A stretch of DNA of 64,000 nt, from contig JAVGWX010000004.1 of NCBI GenBank assembly GCA_036924085.1, positions 7,068,544 through 7,132,543 of the forward strand. The letters are read 5' to 3'. The notes under the pieces were generated by a model, which saw only the letters and a list, made by a program, of their open reading frames with translations, did no database searches and had not been told where the DNA came from. Both the position numbers and the translations under genes were made by a program. The stretch comes from Ariolimax columbianus (taxonomy: Eukaryota > Mollusca > Gastropoda > Stylommatophora > Arionidae). Positions 12,363 to 23,720 of the stretch are shown here, piece by piece. Position 1 is the first letter of the stretch. The number at the start of each line of letters is the position of its first letter.

Positions 12363-13270
12363 CTTCGAGACTTTCCCATTTTCAGACTTTGGTTTGCTGA
12401 TTACCTCCTCCAATGTTCATTCAGGTTCCTTCTCATCTTTTCGTAGAATTGTAACTGAGCACTGTGTGCTATCTGCATACATGATGCTGCTGTACTATCT
12501 CTACCTTTTCAGAATATCTTTGGTTTCTGTTTGTATGTTATCCTCTTTGTTTTTGATAACATGCGGGACCGGACGGAATTCGCTTGCCAGTGTTTTTATC
12601 GACTTAAAGGCATCTGCCTTGTTGCTCTAGATAGACTATGTCCCTACACGTTTGCACTATGCATCGTGTTATAGCTTTTATTATCCTGAGAATCATTTCG
12701 TTCGCTGCCGAGATTAAATCGCCGCTGGATATGATGTTAACTCAGTCAGGTCTTGGCATCGTCTTTGTTGCCAGCTCATTTGACCTCCATCTTTGTTGTA
12801 CCAGGATGTAATCTATTTGATACATGTTGTGCCATCAGGGATGATCCACGTGTATAGTTTTCGCCGATGTTGTTGAAAACGGTGTTGGCAAAAGAGATAA
12901 TATTTTCCAGGCAACATTCAACCTGTCTTTCTCATCGCTCATTTCTGAGTACCAAACCAAAATGGTATCATGCTCTTCTTCAGCGCTTTCCTCTCCTACT
13001 TTCGCATTAAAATGCTCAGTGATGACCAAGATATCTCTGGTTTCTACTTGTTTAATTGTTTAATGTCAATTGTCATATAAATTCTCCTTTTCGAAATCAT
13101 GAGCTGCTGATGTTTGTGCATAAATTGAAAGTTTGCTGAACTATTTCGTTTCTTTCGTTCTATTGTGATTACGATTATTCGGTCGTTAATTAGAATGAAT
13201 AGTGAAGGTGCTGTATCCTTTGACAGAATGAAAACGGCCCTGCTTTTTCCACCGGTGTATATCCTACAGT
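12363..13270 (-). pseudogene. RTE-like LINE: endonuclease and linker
   Basis: From 13260 down the minus strand the conceptual translation carries RIIVITIERKKRN, then DILVITEHFNAKVGEESAEE (ending near 12960), then a DRLNVAWKI segment and a YTW-type end near 12840. This is the APE endonuclease pattern in which G-D-F-N-A-K-V-G holds catalytic D and N; here G-D is replaced by E-H. At 12412-12600 a linker homologous to that at 8440-8620 follows. The reverse transcriptase that should come next is absent. It overlaps the 7263-8720 copy only in the linker, so these are two insertions, not one split element. Confidence 0.65.
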
Positions 13271-13373
13271 AAACTTAACTGAACGTTTTTAGACTAGTTT
13301 AGAATATTATGCATAGTCTGTAAATAAGCAGATTATGGATGTTTCACCTGATGTGCCGGTACATTGTCCTTGT

Positions 13374-13541
13374 CCAACTCATTTGTGTTCATATACCTCC
13401 AGAACATATATCCAGTTTCTATCCATCTCTTGTAAAGTTCTAAACGCTTGTCGTGGACTAGCTCATCTGCGTTCAGATACCCCCAGAACATATATCCTGG
13501 TTCTATCCATCTCTTGTAAAGTTCTAAACGCTTGTCGTGGT
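13374..13541. repeat. 84-bp tandem duplication
   Basis: Two head-to-tail copies, for example TTCTAAACGCTTGTCGTGG at 13438 and 13522, differ at about ten sites. Because 84 is a multiple of three, frames stay open on both strands across it (plus 13335-13553, minus 13333-13587). It lies about 450 bases upstream of exon 1 of the host gene. Confidence 0.85.
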
Positions 13542-13991
13542 GAATGTTCATGACGTTCCTATTGTTGTGGGTAACACACATGTTCAAGTAACCAATTAAA
13601 ACGTATTACTGATCAACACCTCACGTGACTTGAGTACACACTTTAAATAACAATGTAACGTCCACAAGTGTATATCATAGCACGCACTGCTGTCCTGATG
13701 TAATAGCACCATCGTGTTTTAGTGTTTTGGCTGACCGGCATAGTGAAAAAAAAGAAAGTATTAATGACATAACTATAACATAATAATAACTGTCGTTGTG
13801 TGTGTACACCAATATGTTTGTACCTGAAGTTCATATTAAAAAGGTTGTTACTTGCCTATTCGTTTGACTGTTAAGTGAAATATAGAACACGCTTGACTAA
13901 TCGCATTACATGGTTTTTTTTTAAAGATACGCATTTTGATATTTAGCGACCAAGGACCAGATGTTACACCAACCGGCATCCTTCAAGTGAA

Positions 13992-14052
13992 ATGGTACTG
14001 TTTCCTCAAGTCTGCATGCTGTTCACTGCCCTACTGACCGTGCCAGTTTATG
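13992..14052 (+). CDS. Exon 1: start codon and signal peptide
   Basis: The ATG at 13992 opens MVLFPQVCMLFTALLTVPVY, a hydrophobic core ending in small and polar residues, typical of a secretory signal peptide. After 20 codons plus one base (phase 1) comes the donor GTAATA at 14053. Phase 1 after a signal peptide is the usual arrangement for genes built of extracellular modules. No other ATG in this frame gives a longer hydrophobic start. The exon is short and is supported mainly by matching phase with exon 2 and by the signal-peptide character, so it is the least certain of the four. Confidence 0.65.
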
Positions 14053-15379
14053 GTAATACATTACACTACTATCATGTTGGGTGAATTTATAAGCTTGCTT
14101 GACTACCCTTTCAACGTGAATCACCATACTAATTACTTACATTATTTAGTCACTAGCAACTATATAAATAATAATATATAAGTGCTATATACACAACAAC
14201 TGTGTACACCATCATTAATTATTGGACTGGTACGTGTGCATAAACAGGGCCTGGAGCAGTAAACTATCTCTATCATTACACATATCCTGGGTCAGGATCT
14301 CACCGATCTCATAATTAAAGACAAAGTAGTATGGTAAACATATAAACTATACAAAATATAGACATAGAGAGGAATTTGGTAAACATAAAACTACCAGAGA
14401 AAAGTAGTAGCGCACACATTATCAGGCTCAGATGTATAGTTAGAGTAAAGATGTAAACATACAAGACATCCAAACGCACGTATTGTAGCTAGCGAGCTGT
14501 TATATGAATACATTTAGTGAAGTTATACCTTCATATATACAATGGATCCGTGCTACACATTGAGATATCTGGTCAGGGTTTATGTGCTATAGTCAGAGGT
14601 TGTGTAGTGGCCGAATAAAGGCGTTCATGAAGTACATCAACCTGTAGTACGCGAATTGAAATAGCGCAGTGGCTGCAGCTCTGAGATGGCTGTCTAAGAC
14701 GTTTTTAATTGGGATATTGAGCATATCAGACTCCAAAGCCTTACATTGGAAGATACAGAAAGGTTGGCTAAGGCGTTATCATATGGCATCTGTAAAAGCG
14801 CATAGACTACATGCGCTGGTGCACATCTGTATTAGGTACTTTGGCTTCAGATAAAGCAATAGAGTTGACACGATTGCTTCACAGGCACCAATCTTTGGTG
14901 CACTGCGTATAGATTTGAGTGACAGTTTACAGTTGTTCAATTACCGAGAGCTTGAGGATTGCAATACAGTACATGAATCAGCAATTCACTTTCTGCAGAC
15001 CTTTGAATTCGAACCACTTCGGGCTCAAAAGAAGACGGAGTAGTGTGTGCAGCCAACGAGCTAAATGAACCATCCATATTAACATTTCCTGAGAGAGACG
15101 GAGTACATATGGGTATGCCCAGAGTGCAATGAAGCCGATTCTTGAGAAGAGAACATAACAAAATATCACATGTTCTGATATAAAATGTTTTTGTCGATTG
15201 GCGTGTGAAATATACAACAAATGCATGCACAATAAATTAGGAAAATAACCAAATGTCAATAAAAATTCAGTGTGCAGCAAGGACGAATAATATCGTACCG
15301 ACAGCCGTATTTTAGTGACAGCAAACAATAAATGGGTGTTAAGTATCGACTCTTCAGTTCTGACATGTGTGTACCTATA
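14053..15379. other. Intron 1, 5' part, unassigned
   Basis: AT-rich intronic DNA. The overlapping minus ORFs at 14937-15388 show no family motif, and the plus side of the same region leads into the LINE relic that follows. Confidence 0.35.
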
Positions 15380-16490
15380 AAAATACATGACAACTTCAGT
15401 GTTACAAAGGGAGTGAAGTAAGGATGGATCCTAGCCCCTACTCTTTTCAGCAAATTGTTTTATGTCAGGGTGAATTCAAGGTCAGTAGTGTTGGAGTTAA
15501 TGCCAGCTATTGCCTAAACGTTGTGTTCTTCAAACTGAGGAGCCTACAAGCAAGAACGAAGGACACATTGAGACTATGCATGCACTTTTCTTTGCTGATA
15601 ACTCCGCTCTGAAATGCAAATCAGAGACTGAACTGCGATGTTCTGTCGACCTTGTGTGCAACATCTTGCAATAACTGCAGCCTCACTATTTCTACCAGTA
15701 GCCCTGAACGGTAGACCAATCAGATCCAAGAACTGAGCACAATGAGCCATATAATACTAACAATGACAAAAAGATGAAGCCGATCGAAATCTGTGTATAC
15801 CTTTGCAGCACCATCACTAGAACAGTCAATACTGACGATGACGTTAACTCGAGAATTACCAAAGCAGTTTTAGCCTTTTCAAATGTGAGATCCTCAGGTC
15901 GGGACCGGGAAGGAATCAATCTTACAATCACATGTAAGGTTTCTGAGGTAGATGTTCTACCATTTCGATATACGCTCGTGGAACCTGAATTGTGTACAGT
16001 CGGCATGCACAAAGCATGACCATTTTCATATATGCGACCTAAAGAAACTGTTGACAATATCACCAATGTGGACGTTTTTTCGCGATTTGGGTTGACTAGC
16101 GTTCACACAACGATATGTAAAGTATAGCTTAGATGGACTGGCCATGTTGTCCGAATGCCAGAAGAGCGACTTCCAAAGAAAGTAGTAAATGGAGAGCTTG
16201 CGTCGGGCAAGCAAGCTCGCAGTGACCAAATAAAAATAAAACACGAAAAAGATACTCCGAAAGCATCGATGAAGTATTGCGGTTTTAACTTTAAATAATG
16301 GGTGAACATTGCTGCCGATCGCCCTGCCTGGTGCAGTACAATCTCTGCTGGTACGACACATGGAGCAGATACAAATCAAGGAACTGCACGGAAACGTACT
16401 GCAAGTCAGTGTTTCTCTGCCTTCACTGAGGCAGACGTTTTCGGAATCGGATTTGTCTCATGATTCACCTCTGCACGCACTCCATAATGT
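15380..16490 (+). pseudogene. RTE-like LINE: reverse transcriptase to C-terminus
   Basis: Plus-strand translation gives, in order: FSVTKGVKQGWILAPTLFSK (15395); RSLQARTKD (15540); ALLFADNSALKCKSETELR (15578), where the catalytic F-A-D-D is F-A-D-N; VNTDDDVNSRITKAVLAFSN (15820); LRWTGHVVRMPEERLPKKVV and GELASGKQARSDQ (16130-16220); and a final DRPAW segment near 16318. This is the order of elements commonly annotated in invertebrates as craniofacial-development-protein-2-like or endonuclease-reverse transcriptase. At least four frameshifts and several stops separate the blocks. The endonuclease half is missing. It lies within intron 1 in the same direction as the gene. Confidence 0.75.
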
Positions 16491-16769
16491 ACAATAGAAA
16501 ATGTGATCCTCTTCGGAAATGATGTCAAACAACAACAACAACTCCTGAGAAAGTAACTTTTGAGTTGATATTGTGTGATATCAATATCTAAAGAAAGAAA
16601 TAACTGCAACACGTGCAATACGTTTCTACATGGAGCACAGTGAACAGACAACACACCACAACAACTAGTATATGCCAAAGAATTGATACTATGTACACAC
16701 AACACAGTATATCAGTTATTTAGACACATCTACAATACCAAGTAAATGAAACCATTCCTTTTTTCACAG

Positions 16770-16907
16770 ACTGCCCCACTGGATGGTTTGGAAATACTTG
16801 CCAGTTTATGTGTCATTGTTTCAGCTCGACGAGTTGTAGTTTGACTGGAATCTGTCCCAACAATGGTCAATGCTCAAATGGCTACTTTGGTGAAGCCTGC
16901 CAGTATT
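16770..16907 (+). CDS. Exon 2: EGF-like module
   Basis: A pyrimidine-rich acceptor ending TTTTTTCACAG precedes 16770 and the donor GTGAGT follows 16907. The exon supplies two bases to complete the split codon, then 45 codons, and ends in phase 1. It encodes eight cysteines spaced C-x8-C-x3-C-x-C-x5-C-x5-C-x5-C-x8-C. The GWFGNTCQFMCHC and GYFGEACQY strings are the laminin/MEGF type of EGF repeat often written C-P-x-G-W-F-G-x-x-C-Q-Y-x-C-H-C in molluscan proteins. The repeated G-x-F-G-x-x-C-Q motif at both ends suggests a domain boundary just before exon 3. An extracellular, disulphide-bonded module is expected. Confidence 0.8.
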
Positions 16908-17985
16908 GTGAGTGAGCTTCTTTATGCTAACATCGTTCATATTGCTATGACAATTTGTTTTCCTACTCGCCTGCTGCCTTTTCTGTTTGCATAAACATTA
17001 GAATCTAAAACGGCTGCAATACAAATGTTAGAACTTGTGTTTCCAATATGTGCTCTTATTGTTCTCTTAAATGAAAGCATCATTTTTAAAACGTATTGAA
17101 AAGCAACATGTCATAATCGCATGTATTTATATATCTTTAAATGAAGAATGTATTCTATATTAACTATGTTTATAGAGGCAATAAGAATGTACGTTAATCT
17201 ATTACAGTCATCGGTTTTACAGAATTTATCAGAACAATACGTTTTCCTAATACTTTAGATACTAACTACAAGAGCCAGGTCCAAGAAATAGATTACACCT
17301 GTCTCGTTTTTGAACTATTTTACGTATGTTGCCTCATTTAACGACTTCTGGAAAAGCATATTTCCGTTATCTCATCTACATATCTCGCGATTGATCTATA
17401 ATATTCACGCACTTTGTTTTACTGTGTCTTCCTAACATGAGCGTCAAGTCCCCGCTGAAATGTGTTTCTCACTTTTCTTGTGAAAGCTCTCACCATTCAT
17501 TTTGTCATGAGGAATGTGCGACTATGTGTGTTGTGGTTGTCTTCACATCTAACAGCGCGATTGTTGGACACGATTAAAGTATGAATATACGTCACTCATT
17601 ATGTCGGCCCACGATGTAAATATGATTAAAGGTTCTCCTACACCCTTTTACCGGTTCATGATATAATTTCGCTTAATTGCTCCAAAGTACATTTTCATCT
17701 GGTTCCACATGCGTGTGTGGCCATTGTCAGTTATCTTAGACATATTTATTTTGTTTCTCTAAAAAAGAGGTCACTGATAATTGGCTTTCTGTATACGTTA
17801 CTGAAGTGATTAAACTATTCGTTCAAAGGCTGGCACATTTAACATACCATGTGTCCATCTCCGGTAGTTATCGCATTATGCACGTTCGCAAGAACACGAG
17901 CACAATAGCATATCTCTGCAAACCTTATAAATAACTTGCATAATATAATAATAAATCATATGTGTCAACATGTCAATATATGGGA
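16908..17985. other. Intron 2, 5' part, unassigned
   Basis: AT-rich intronic DNA with no recognised repeat or ORF. Confidence 0.4.
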
Positions 17986-18905
17986 TCCAATTTGTTTATA
18001 TGTGTTATTTGGGATCCATGATTGCAAAATTTGCTGATGACACAAATTGTGCGGTAGTGTCTCATCTAATGCAGAAGTGGAAAGGTTGAGGTCGGATTTA
18101 GATAAAATTTGAGATTGGTCTATAAGCTGACAAATAGAGTTTAATATAGAGAAATGTACATTCATCCACATGGGTGGATCCAATATAGAACATACTTAAT
18201 GGATAGGGGAGAACAATATTAGAAAGATAGATAAGGGAAGAGACCTAAGGGTTATAATACATCGTACAGGTAAGGTGACTGAGCAAGTTCAAATAGAATG
18301 AAAAAGGAAAATGCAATGTTAGGTATGATACAGAGGAATATTAAACATAGGAGCGAAGAAGTAATATACCTACATTGGAGTACTGCGTGCAGGTGTGGAG
18401 TCCTTATCATAGAGGCGATATAAACATGCTGGAAAAAATACAACAAGTAGCGACAAAGCTGACAGTGGGATTCCAGAATTACAGTTATGGGGAAAGACTC
18501 AGAAAAACCGGCTAACAGTATATAGAAGAGAGAATAATCCGTGGTGACTTAATACATGTGTATACGATGATCTGAGGAATGTATAAATTAGACTATAATA
18601 CGTTTTTTTTTTAAAAATACAGTCATCCACAATAACAAGAGGGCAAAGCTACAAGCTGACTAAAGAGAGGTCCAGATTATATATTAGGAATCATTTGTTT
18701 AGTCATAGAGTGGTGAATGCTTGGAATGCATTGTCATATGAGGTAGTAGAGGCAGGGACTGTTAATGCATTTAATAATAAATTGGGTGTGCACAGTCGTT
18801 AGAGCAGGCTGAAGTAAATGAAACTTATTGTGTAGAGACTCTGCAGGGTCTTCTTAACCAGTATAAAGACGTTAAGTTAAGTTAAGTTCAGTTTACATTG
18901 CAAAC
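17986..18905 (+). pseudogene. CR1-like LINE, reverse transcriptase to 3' end
   Basis: The plus strand gives GSMIAKFADDTNCAVVS (catalytic FADD intact), EVERLRSDLDKI, QIEFNIEKCTFIHMGGSN, RDLRVII, LEYCVQVWSPYHRGDINMLE, RSRLYIRNHLFSHRVVNAWN and ALSYEVVEAGTVNAFNNKLG in order across about 780 bases. These are the classical CR1-clade palm, thumb and C-terminal motifs. Two stops and several frameshifts make it dead. The 3' end near 18835-18895 has a TCTTCTTAACCAGTATAAAGACG string and then a short GTTAA repeat. The same 3' string occurs in reverse at 54838-54880, tying the two copies to one family. Confidence 0.8.
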
Positions 18906-19704
18906 AGTGTGACCTAAAAGTTAGTTTTAATCTGAATGCATCTCAGTTCTTGCACTATGCAGATGTATAGATACAATTATTATTATCATATTTTGTCTCA
19001 TTTATCGATGTGTCACATTTACCTTTTCTTCAAATAATTAATTTTGGTTAACATAAATGTGTATTGTAATCCCAAAACACCAATGACATGTGGACATCTC
19101 CCAGTTTAGTTCATGTTTCAGTTTCTTGTCGAAAGTGTAACAGTTCCAGGTGGAGAAATGTGATTTGAAGGCAGAGATGATGGGGCCGGATACTCTGGGA
19201 ACACAGGCTACCTGAATGTGTGCCAAGGTCAATCACCATCTCGACACTAAGTCGACAAACAAAACGATGTGTTTGTGGAATAATGTGTTGGGACAGATGG
19301 GGGTTACGAGCTGACCACTTTGGTGTTAGTATTTAGGTGGTGGAAGGGGGGGGGGGGGTTGGTAGGAGTGAAAGTCAAAGGTCGTCACGTCCTGCTGTAC
19401 GATATTTAGAGTGACATGAATTATGAGTGATTCGTCTATTAATAACTAGCTTGAGGTAGATGCAAACTTGGGTGATGGCTATGTCAGACAAGCAGCAGAA
19501 GTGCATTGGGCGGTCATGAAATTACCTGAGACTGTAGATAACTAAAATCAGATGTACTCAGAAGGCTGGCCGGGGGAGAGAGAGAAAGATTTACATGGAC
19601 TAGCTAGTAAACTGATCAATAGAAGTGAGTGATATATTGAGTTGCATGGTGACTGAACCAGCATACGCCTCTGATTCTTTGACAGTCGCACTATAAGGTG
19701 TGTA
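18906..19704. other. Unassigned stretch
   Basis: No gene or known repeat is recognised; a run of about 14 G lies near 19347. Confidence 0.35.
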
Positions 19705-20075
19705 TTGGGAACCCTGTGATTATAGAAGATATGAATGCGTGTGGTGTGTGCAGGACAGCGAGTGAACGATGTATGTTCTGAGATATACGAATACGCAGAT
19801 TGACAGAGTGTGTAACTATACATGAATACGTGATCTCTACTAGAAGGACAAGATCGACGTGTTTGCAAATGCATATATCACTATTCGATAATTGATCTGA
19901 TTGTAAATGTGCATGTTAAATATTTATGAATGTACAAATCACATGTCTGAAGGGTTATGCATGTGAGTGGGTTCACAGAAAGGCATATTTAAGAATGCGA
20001 TCGTGAATACGAGTTTAGTGAGAGTGTGTTAAGTATGCAGATACGAGAAGTGGATTGTAGGGACTAGAACTGAGT
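19705..20075 (+). repeat. Diverged relative of the 1-1740 fold-back arm
   Basis: From about 19720 the order of short strings (AGAAGATATGAATG, TGTGCAGGACA, GAACGAT..TGTTCTGA, later ATTGATCTGATTGTAAATG and GGATTGTAGGGA) parallels the right arm at 1255-1590. Divergence is high and no partner arm is found nearby, so this is probably a single decayed arm. Confidence 0.45.
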
Positions 20076-20119
20076 TGAGTGAGAATGGAATAGTTAACGA
20101 TAGCTAATGCTTACACCTT

Positions 20120-20320
20120 CCCTCTTCTTCTTCTCCACCGTACGCTGGTTACAGCGATATACGTTGCACTGTTTTATTTTGTTAAGCCTGTGGCTCAGTG
20201 CATCATTTTTCAACAGGCGTTTCTGTAGGGATGCCTTCCTTAGCCTTTGGCTGTCATCAGCCTATCTGTAAGGCAGCAGTTGTTTTTGTTCAGATTTGTC
20301 TCTTATAGGGAAGTTGTTTT
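20120..20320 (-). repeat. Possible decayed LINE tail and SINE body
   Basis: CTTCTTCTTCTCCACCGTACGCTG at 20128 resembles the reverse complement of the RNase H LINE 3' end (compare 35930). TTTATTTTGTTAAGCCTGTGGC and CTCAGTGCATC at 20175-20210 resemble the SINE body on the minus strand (compare 49470). Both matches are short. Confidence 0.3.
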
Positions 20321-20639
20321 GCAGGGCTATCTAGTCTTCCCCACTCGTGTATATAGGGTTTTGCAATGATACGATATTATATGATGGACTATGTCATAGT
20401 TTTTACTATCCCGGAAGAGAGGCAGTCCAGTGTGACTGTCTCATGATCGTCACGTCCTGTCAGAAACGTAGCATATGCATGTGAGGGAGATATATTTTTG
20501 CTCCCTGTATTTTCTCGGCTCATCTGCAGTGATGGCACGCCTTGCATTCCCCGCCACCTTGGACATTGTCACAATAGGGCACAGGTGCATTGTCCGCTGG
20601 ACTGCACCTCCTCTGCGTCCATTGGGATGACTGATGGCA

Positions 20640-20860
20640 GACAGAGGTAAAGAGCGAGGCAGAAGTGCATTTAACCAGGTGCATTTCTGCGGCTTGACCG
20701 GGCCGGGGTGAGACAGAAGATCCAGGTAGCCTCCCATCACATCGGTGCTGATATTTAGAGAGGGATTCTGTCTTATACGCGTTCGGTCGCAGTCTCTCAG
20801 ATGGTAGCTTCGCACCATTGGATCATCAGCCAAGCACGTGGACCAAATGTCAGCGACCTG
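20640..20860 (-). pseudogene. 28S rRNA 3'-end fragment, partial third copy
   Basis: The minus strand carries the 28S 3' region. On the plus strand one reads a decayed TTAGAGGCGTTCAGTCATAATC equivalent near 20775-20810 and a GGTAGCTTCGCACCATTGG string at 20808-20826. In this orientation these lie just before the 28S 3' end. The fragment repeats the order seen at 21110-21290 with many changes and leads straight into the longer unit that follows. Confidence 0.65.
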
Positions 20861-22080
20861 CGATTCCTCTCGAAATAGTGCATTTAACCAGGGGACAAGC
20901 CTGGTCATGCACGGAGATGGTGTGCGGACATATATGATGGTCAAGGGTTGAGATTCAGCAGTTCGCAGTGAGGTAGCTGATCTACTGCTTACGATACCCC
21001 TATCGATAACTAAGTCTTCTACTAGTGGTTTCATTCCTCATCGCCGTATAGGGTGAATATCAAACAGCTTCCCGCCCGCTTTGATCGGCGGACGGCAGAA
21101 ACCTCTTTCTGCGGCTCGACCGGGTCGCGCTTAGACGCGAGCCCCAGGTCTCAACCATTTCGTAGCCTCCCATCGCATTTGTACGGAGATGTAGGGCGGG
21201 ATTCTGGCTTAGAGGCGTTCGGCCATAATCCCTCACATGGTAGTCTCACGTCATTGGTTTATGAGCCTAGTATGGGTACAAATGTTTGCGACTCCTCTCG
21301 AACTGAGCAATATTACCGTAGCAACGCCCTGTCATTAGTAGGATAAGACTGAACTGTCTTCCGAGAGTCTAATACCAGCACCAGTTCACTATTAAACTCA
21401 TCGAATCAATAAAGGGCTTTTTAGTCAATCAATTACCAAGTATCTGAAACCTGCGATTTCTCTACGATTGAGCAGGATTACCGTAGCAACGCTCTTTCAT
21501 TTAGAGGGTAAAACTGATCTGTCTTCCGTGGGTCTAATTCCAGCACACGTTCCTTATTAGACCCAACGAAAATGCTCTCAGTATATCAATCAGCTTACAG
21601 TGTTTGCGTATTGAGTCAAATTAAGCCGCAGGCTCCACTCATGGTGGTGCCCTTCCATCAATTCCTTTATCGAACACTGGGTGCGAGACAATCGAGTAAA
21701 CGACAGACTAACCCCAGATTCTCGAGAGTCTATTTCCAGCACACGTTCTCTATTCGACCAAACGAAAGTGCTCTAGGCCTGTTGATCATTTCAGTTCGGA
21801 AGTAATTAACGTGAGCTTAATACTAGCGCTTATTGGAATTCCTCGTTCATGGGGAAAAATTACAAGCCCCAATTCCTAGCACGAAGGAGATTCAACGGGA
21901 TTCCCAACCCTTTCGGGCCAGGGATGCATCCACGCTGATTCCTTCAGTGTAGCTTGCGTGCGGCCGCGGACATATGAGTGCTTAACATACCTGTTATTGC
22001 TCAATCTCGTGTGGCTAAACGCCACTCGTCTCTTTAAGAAGTTGCGCCGGCGCATCGATGGATCGGAGAACTATTTATAG
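20861..22080 (-). pseudogene. Scrambled rDNA unit 1 (28S and 18S pieces interleaved)
   Basis: Read on the minus strand the pieces are rRNA-sense. In plus coordinates: a spacer with a hairpin (20861-20935); 28S 3' end (~20940-21340, including GTAGCTGATCTACTGCTTAC and GATTCTGGCTTAGAGGCGTT); a second smaller 28S piece (~21445-21580); an 18S mid-gene piece with GTCAAATTAAGCCGCAGGCT (~21612-21675); a short 28S-like piece (~21700-21770); and an 18S 3'-half segment with AATTCCTCGTTCATGGG and ACGCTGATTCCTTCAGTG (21805-22078). Intact rDNA never has this order. Divergence from conserved rRNA cores is several percent or more and there are indels, so no functional rRNA is expected. Confidence 0.8.
20878..20912. 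other. Hairpin in the rDNA 3' spacer, copy 1
   Basis: GTGCAT and ACCAGG pair with CCTGGT and ATGCAC around a 7-base loop, giving a 12-bp stem with a small bulge. It lies just beyond the 28S 3' end and is preserved in the second unit at 22098-22132. A terminator or processing signal is possible but inferred. Confidence 0.55.
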
Positions 22081-23002
22081 CGATTCCTCTCGAAGGAGTG
22101 CATTTAACCAGGGGACAAGCCTGGTCATGCACGGATATGGTGTGCGGACATATATGCTGGTCAAGGGTTGAACTTCAGCAGTTCGCAGTGAGGTAGCTGA
22201 TCTACTGCTTAGGGCACCCCGACCGAGAACTAAGTCTTCTACAAATGATTTCATACCTCATCGCCGTATGAGGTGAATATCGAGCAGCTTCCCGCCCGCT
22301 TTGATCAGAGGACGGCATAGACCTCATTCTGCGGCTTGACCGATCGGGGCTTGAGCGTGGGCCCCAGGTCCCTACCATGTCAAAGCCTCCCTTTGCATTC
22401 GTGCTGAGCTGCTTTTGGGCGGGATTTTTGGCTTAGAGGCGTTCGGTCGTAATCCCTCACCTCGAACCATTGGCTTATCAGCCTAGTACGTGAACCAAAT
22501 ATCTCTCGAGTGTAGCAGGATTACCGTAGCAACCACCTGTCATTAGTAGGGTAAAACTGACCTGCCTACGAGGGTCTATTTCCAGCACTCGTTTAATATT
22601 AGCCAGAACGTATCAATAGAGGGCTTTTAGTTTGTCAATGGCTAAGTTTCTGGAGCCTGCGATTTCTGCAGGGTGAAGACCATATTACTGTAGCAGGCGC
22701 TCTTTCATTTGGGGGTTTGGAGACTGACCTGTCTTCCGTGGGTCTAATACCAGCACATGTTCACCATTAGACCCTACAGAGGTGCTCTCTTTTGACAGTC
22801 ATTCTACAGTATTGGCGTGTTAAGTCAATTTAAGCCTCAGGTTCCACTCCTGATAGTGTTTTTCCGTCAATTCCGTTATCAAACACTGAATGCAGACTAC
22901 CGAGCCACAGAAAGCATAACCCCAGATTTATGAGGGTCTAAATCCAGCACCAGTTCTATATTAGACCTAAGGAAAGTGATCTCGGCATGTCAGTCATTTC
23001 AG
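22081..23002 (-). pseudogene. Scrambled rDNA unit 2
   Basis: This repeats unit 1 at an offset of about 1.21 kb. The first ~100 bases are nearly identical (CGATTCCTCTCGAA..., hairpin at 22098-22132), then come the 28S 3' end (22160-22620), the second 28S piece (22650-22790), the 18S mid piece (22815-22880) and the short 28S-like piece (22920-22985). Where unit 1 runs into the 18S 3' half, unit 2 instead joins the 18S mid-gene region and continues to the 18S 5' end. So the array ends in a longer 18S segment. Confidence 0.78.
22098..22132. other. Hairpin in the rDNA 3' spacer, copy 2
   Basis: Same 12-bp stem and 7-base loop as at 20878-20912, with both stem arms unchanged. Confidence 0.55.
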
Positions 23003-23708
23003 TGTTGGCCGTGTTGAGTCAAATTAAGCCGCAGGCTCTAATCCTGTTGGTGCCCTTCCGTCAATTCCTTTAAGTTGCAGCTTTGCAACCATACTTCCCA
23101 CCGAACCCACACACTTTGGTTTCCCGAAAGCTGCCCGCAGAGTCATCGAAACAACTAATGCGGATAACTAGTCGGCATCGTTTATGGTCAGAACTACCTC
23201 AGTATCTGATCGTCTTTATGCCTCTGACTTTCGTTCTCGATTAATAAAAAAATTCTTAACAAATGCTTTCGTAGTAAATCGTATTGCGGCGATCCATGAA
23301 TGTAACCTCTAACTCTAAAAAACGAAAGCACCCGTTTGTCCCTGTTAATAAATTACCTCAATTTCCGAAAACCAACAAAATAGAACCGAGGTCCTATTCC
23401 ATTATTCATGCACCATTAGTCAGGCAGCTGAGGCCTGTTTTGAACACTCTAATTTTTTTTTCAAAGTTAACGCGCCGGCCACCCGGGACCAACAGCGAAA
23501 AGCACCCGCTGGAGAGAGCCTGCAGACGGTAGGGCAGGAAACTCCGGGCAGTGAACCGGCGCGAGCCAGACCGCCCGACTTCGCCTGGGATTCAACTACG
23601 AGCTGTGTCCCTGCAATAACTTTAATGGAGCTAAAATTAACGGGGTTGCTGGCACCAGACTTGCCCTCCAATAGATCCTCGTTAAAAGGTTTTAAAGTGT
23701 ACTCATTC

Positions 23709-23720
23709 AAGTTACGGGGC
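23709..23720. repeat. Target-site duplication of the SINE, left
   Basis: AAGTTACGGGGC here is repeated exactly at 23975-23986. In normal 18S antisense the string is present once and followed by CTCGAAAG, which is what follows the right copy. Confidence 0.85.

Noticed and set aside
12070..12630. 186-codon plus ORF rich in L, S and T
   Set aside because: It is largely a translation of the 17-base minisatellite plus the antisense of a LINE linker.
7263..13270. A single LINE split by a 3.7 kb insertion
   Set aside because: Both halves contain the same linker block (8440-8620 and 12412-12600), so they are separate copies.
14978..15388. 136-codon minus ORF in intron 1
   Set aside because: No motif, overlapped by another minus ORF in a second frame, and abutting the antisense of a LINE relic.
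20450..21034. 194-codon minus ORF, the longest after LINE copy 1
   Set aside because: It overlaps the 28S-derived relic; the open frame is a by-product of rRNA-like sequence and has no protein motif.
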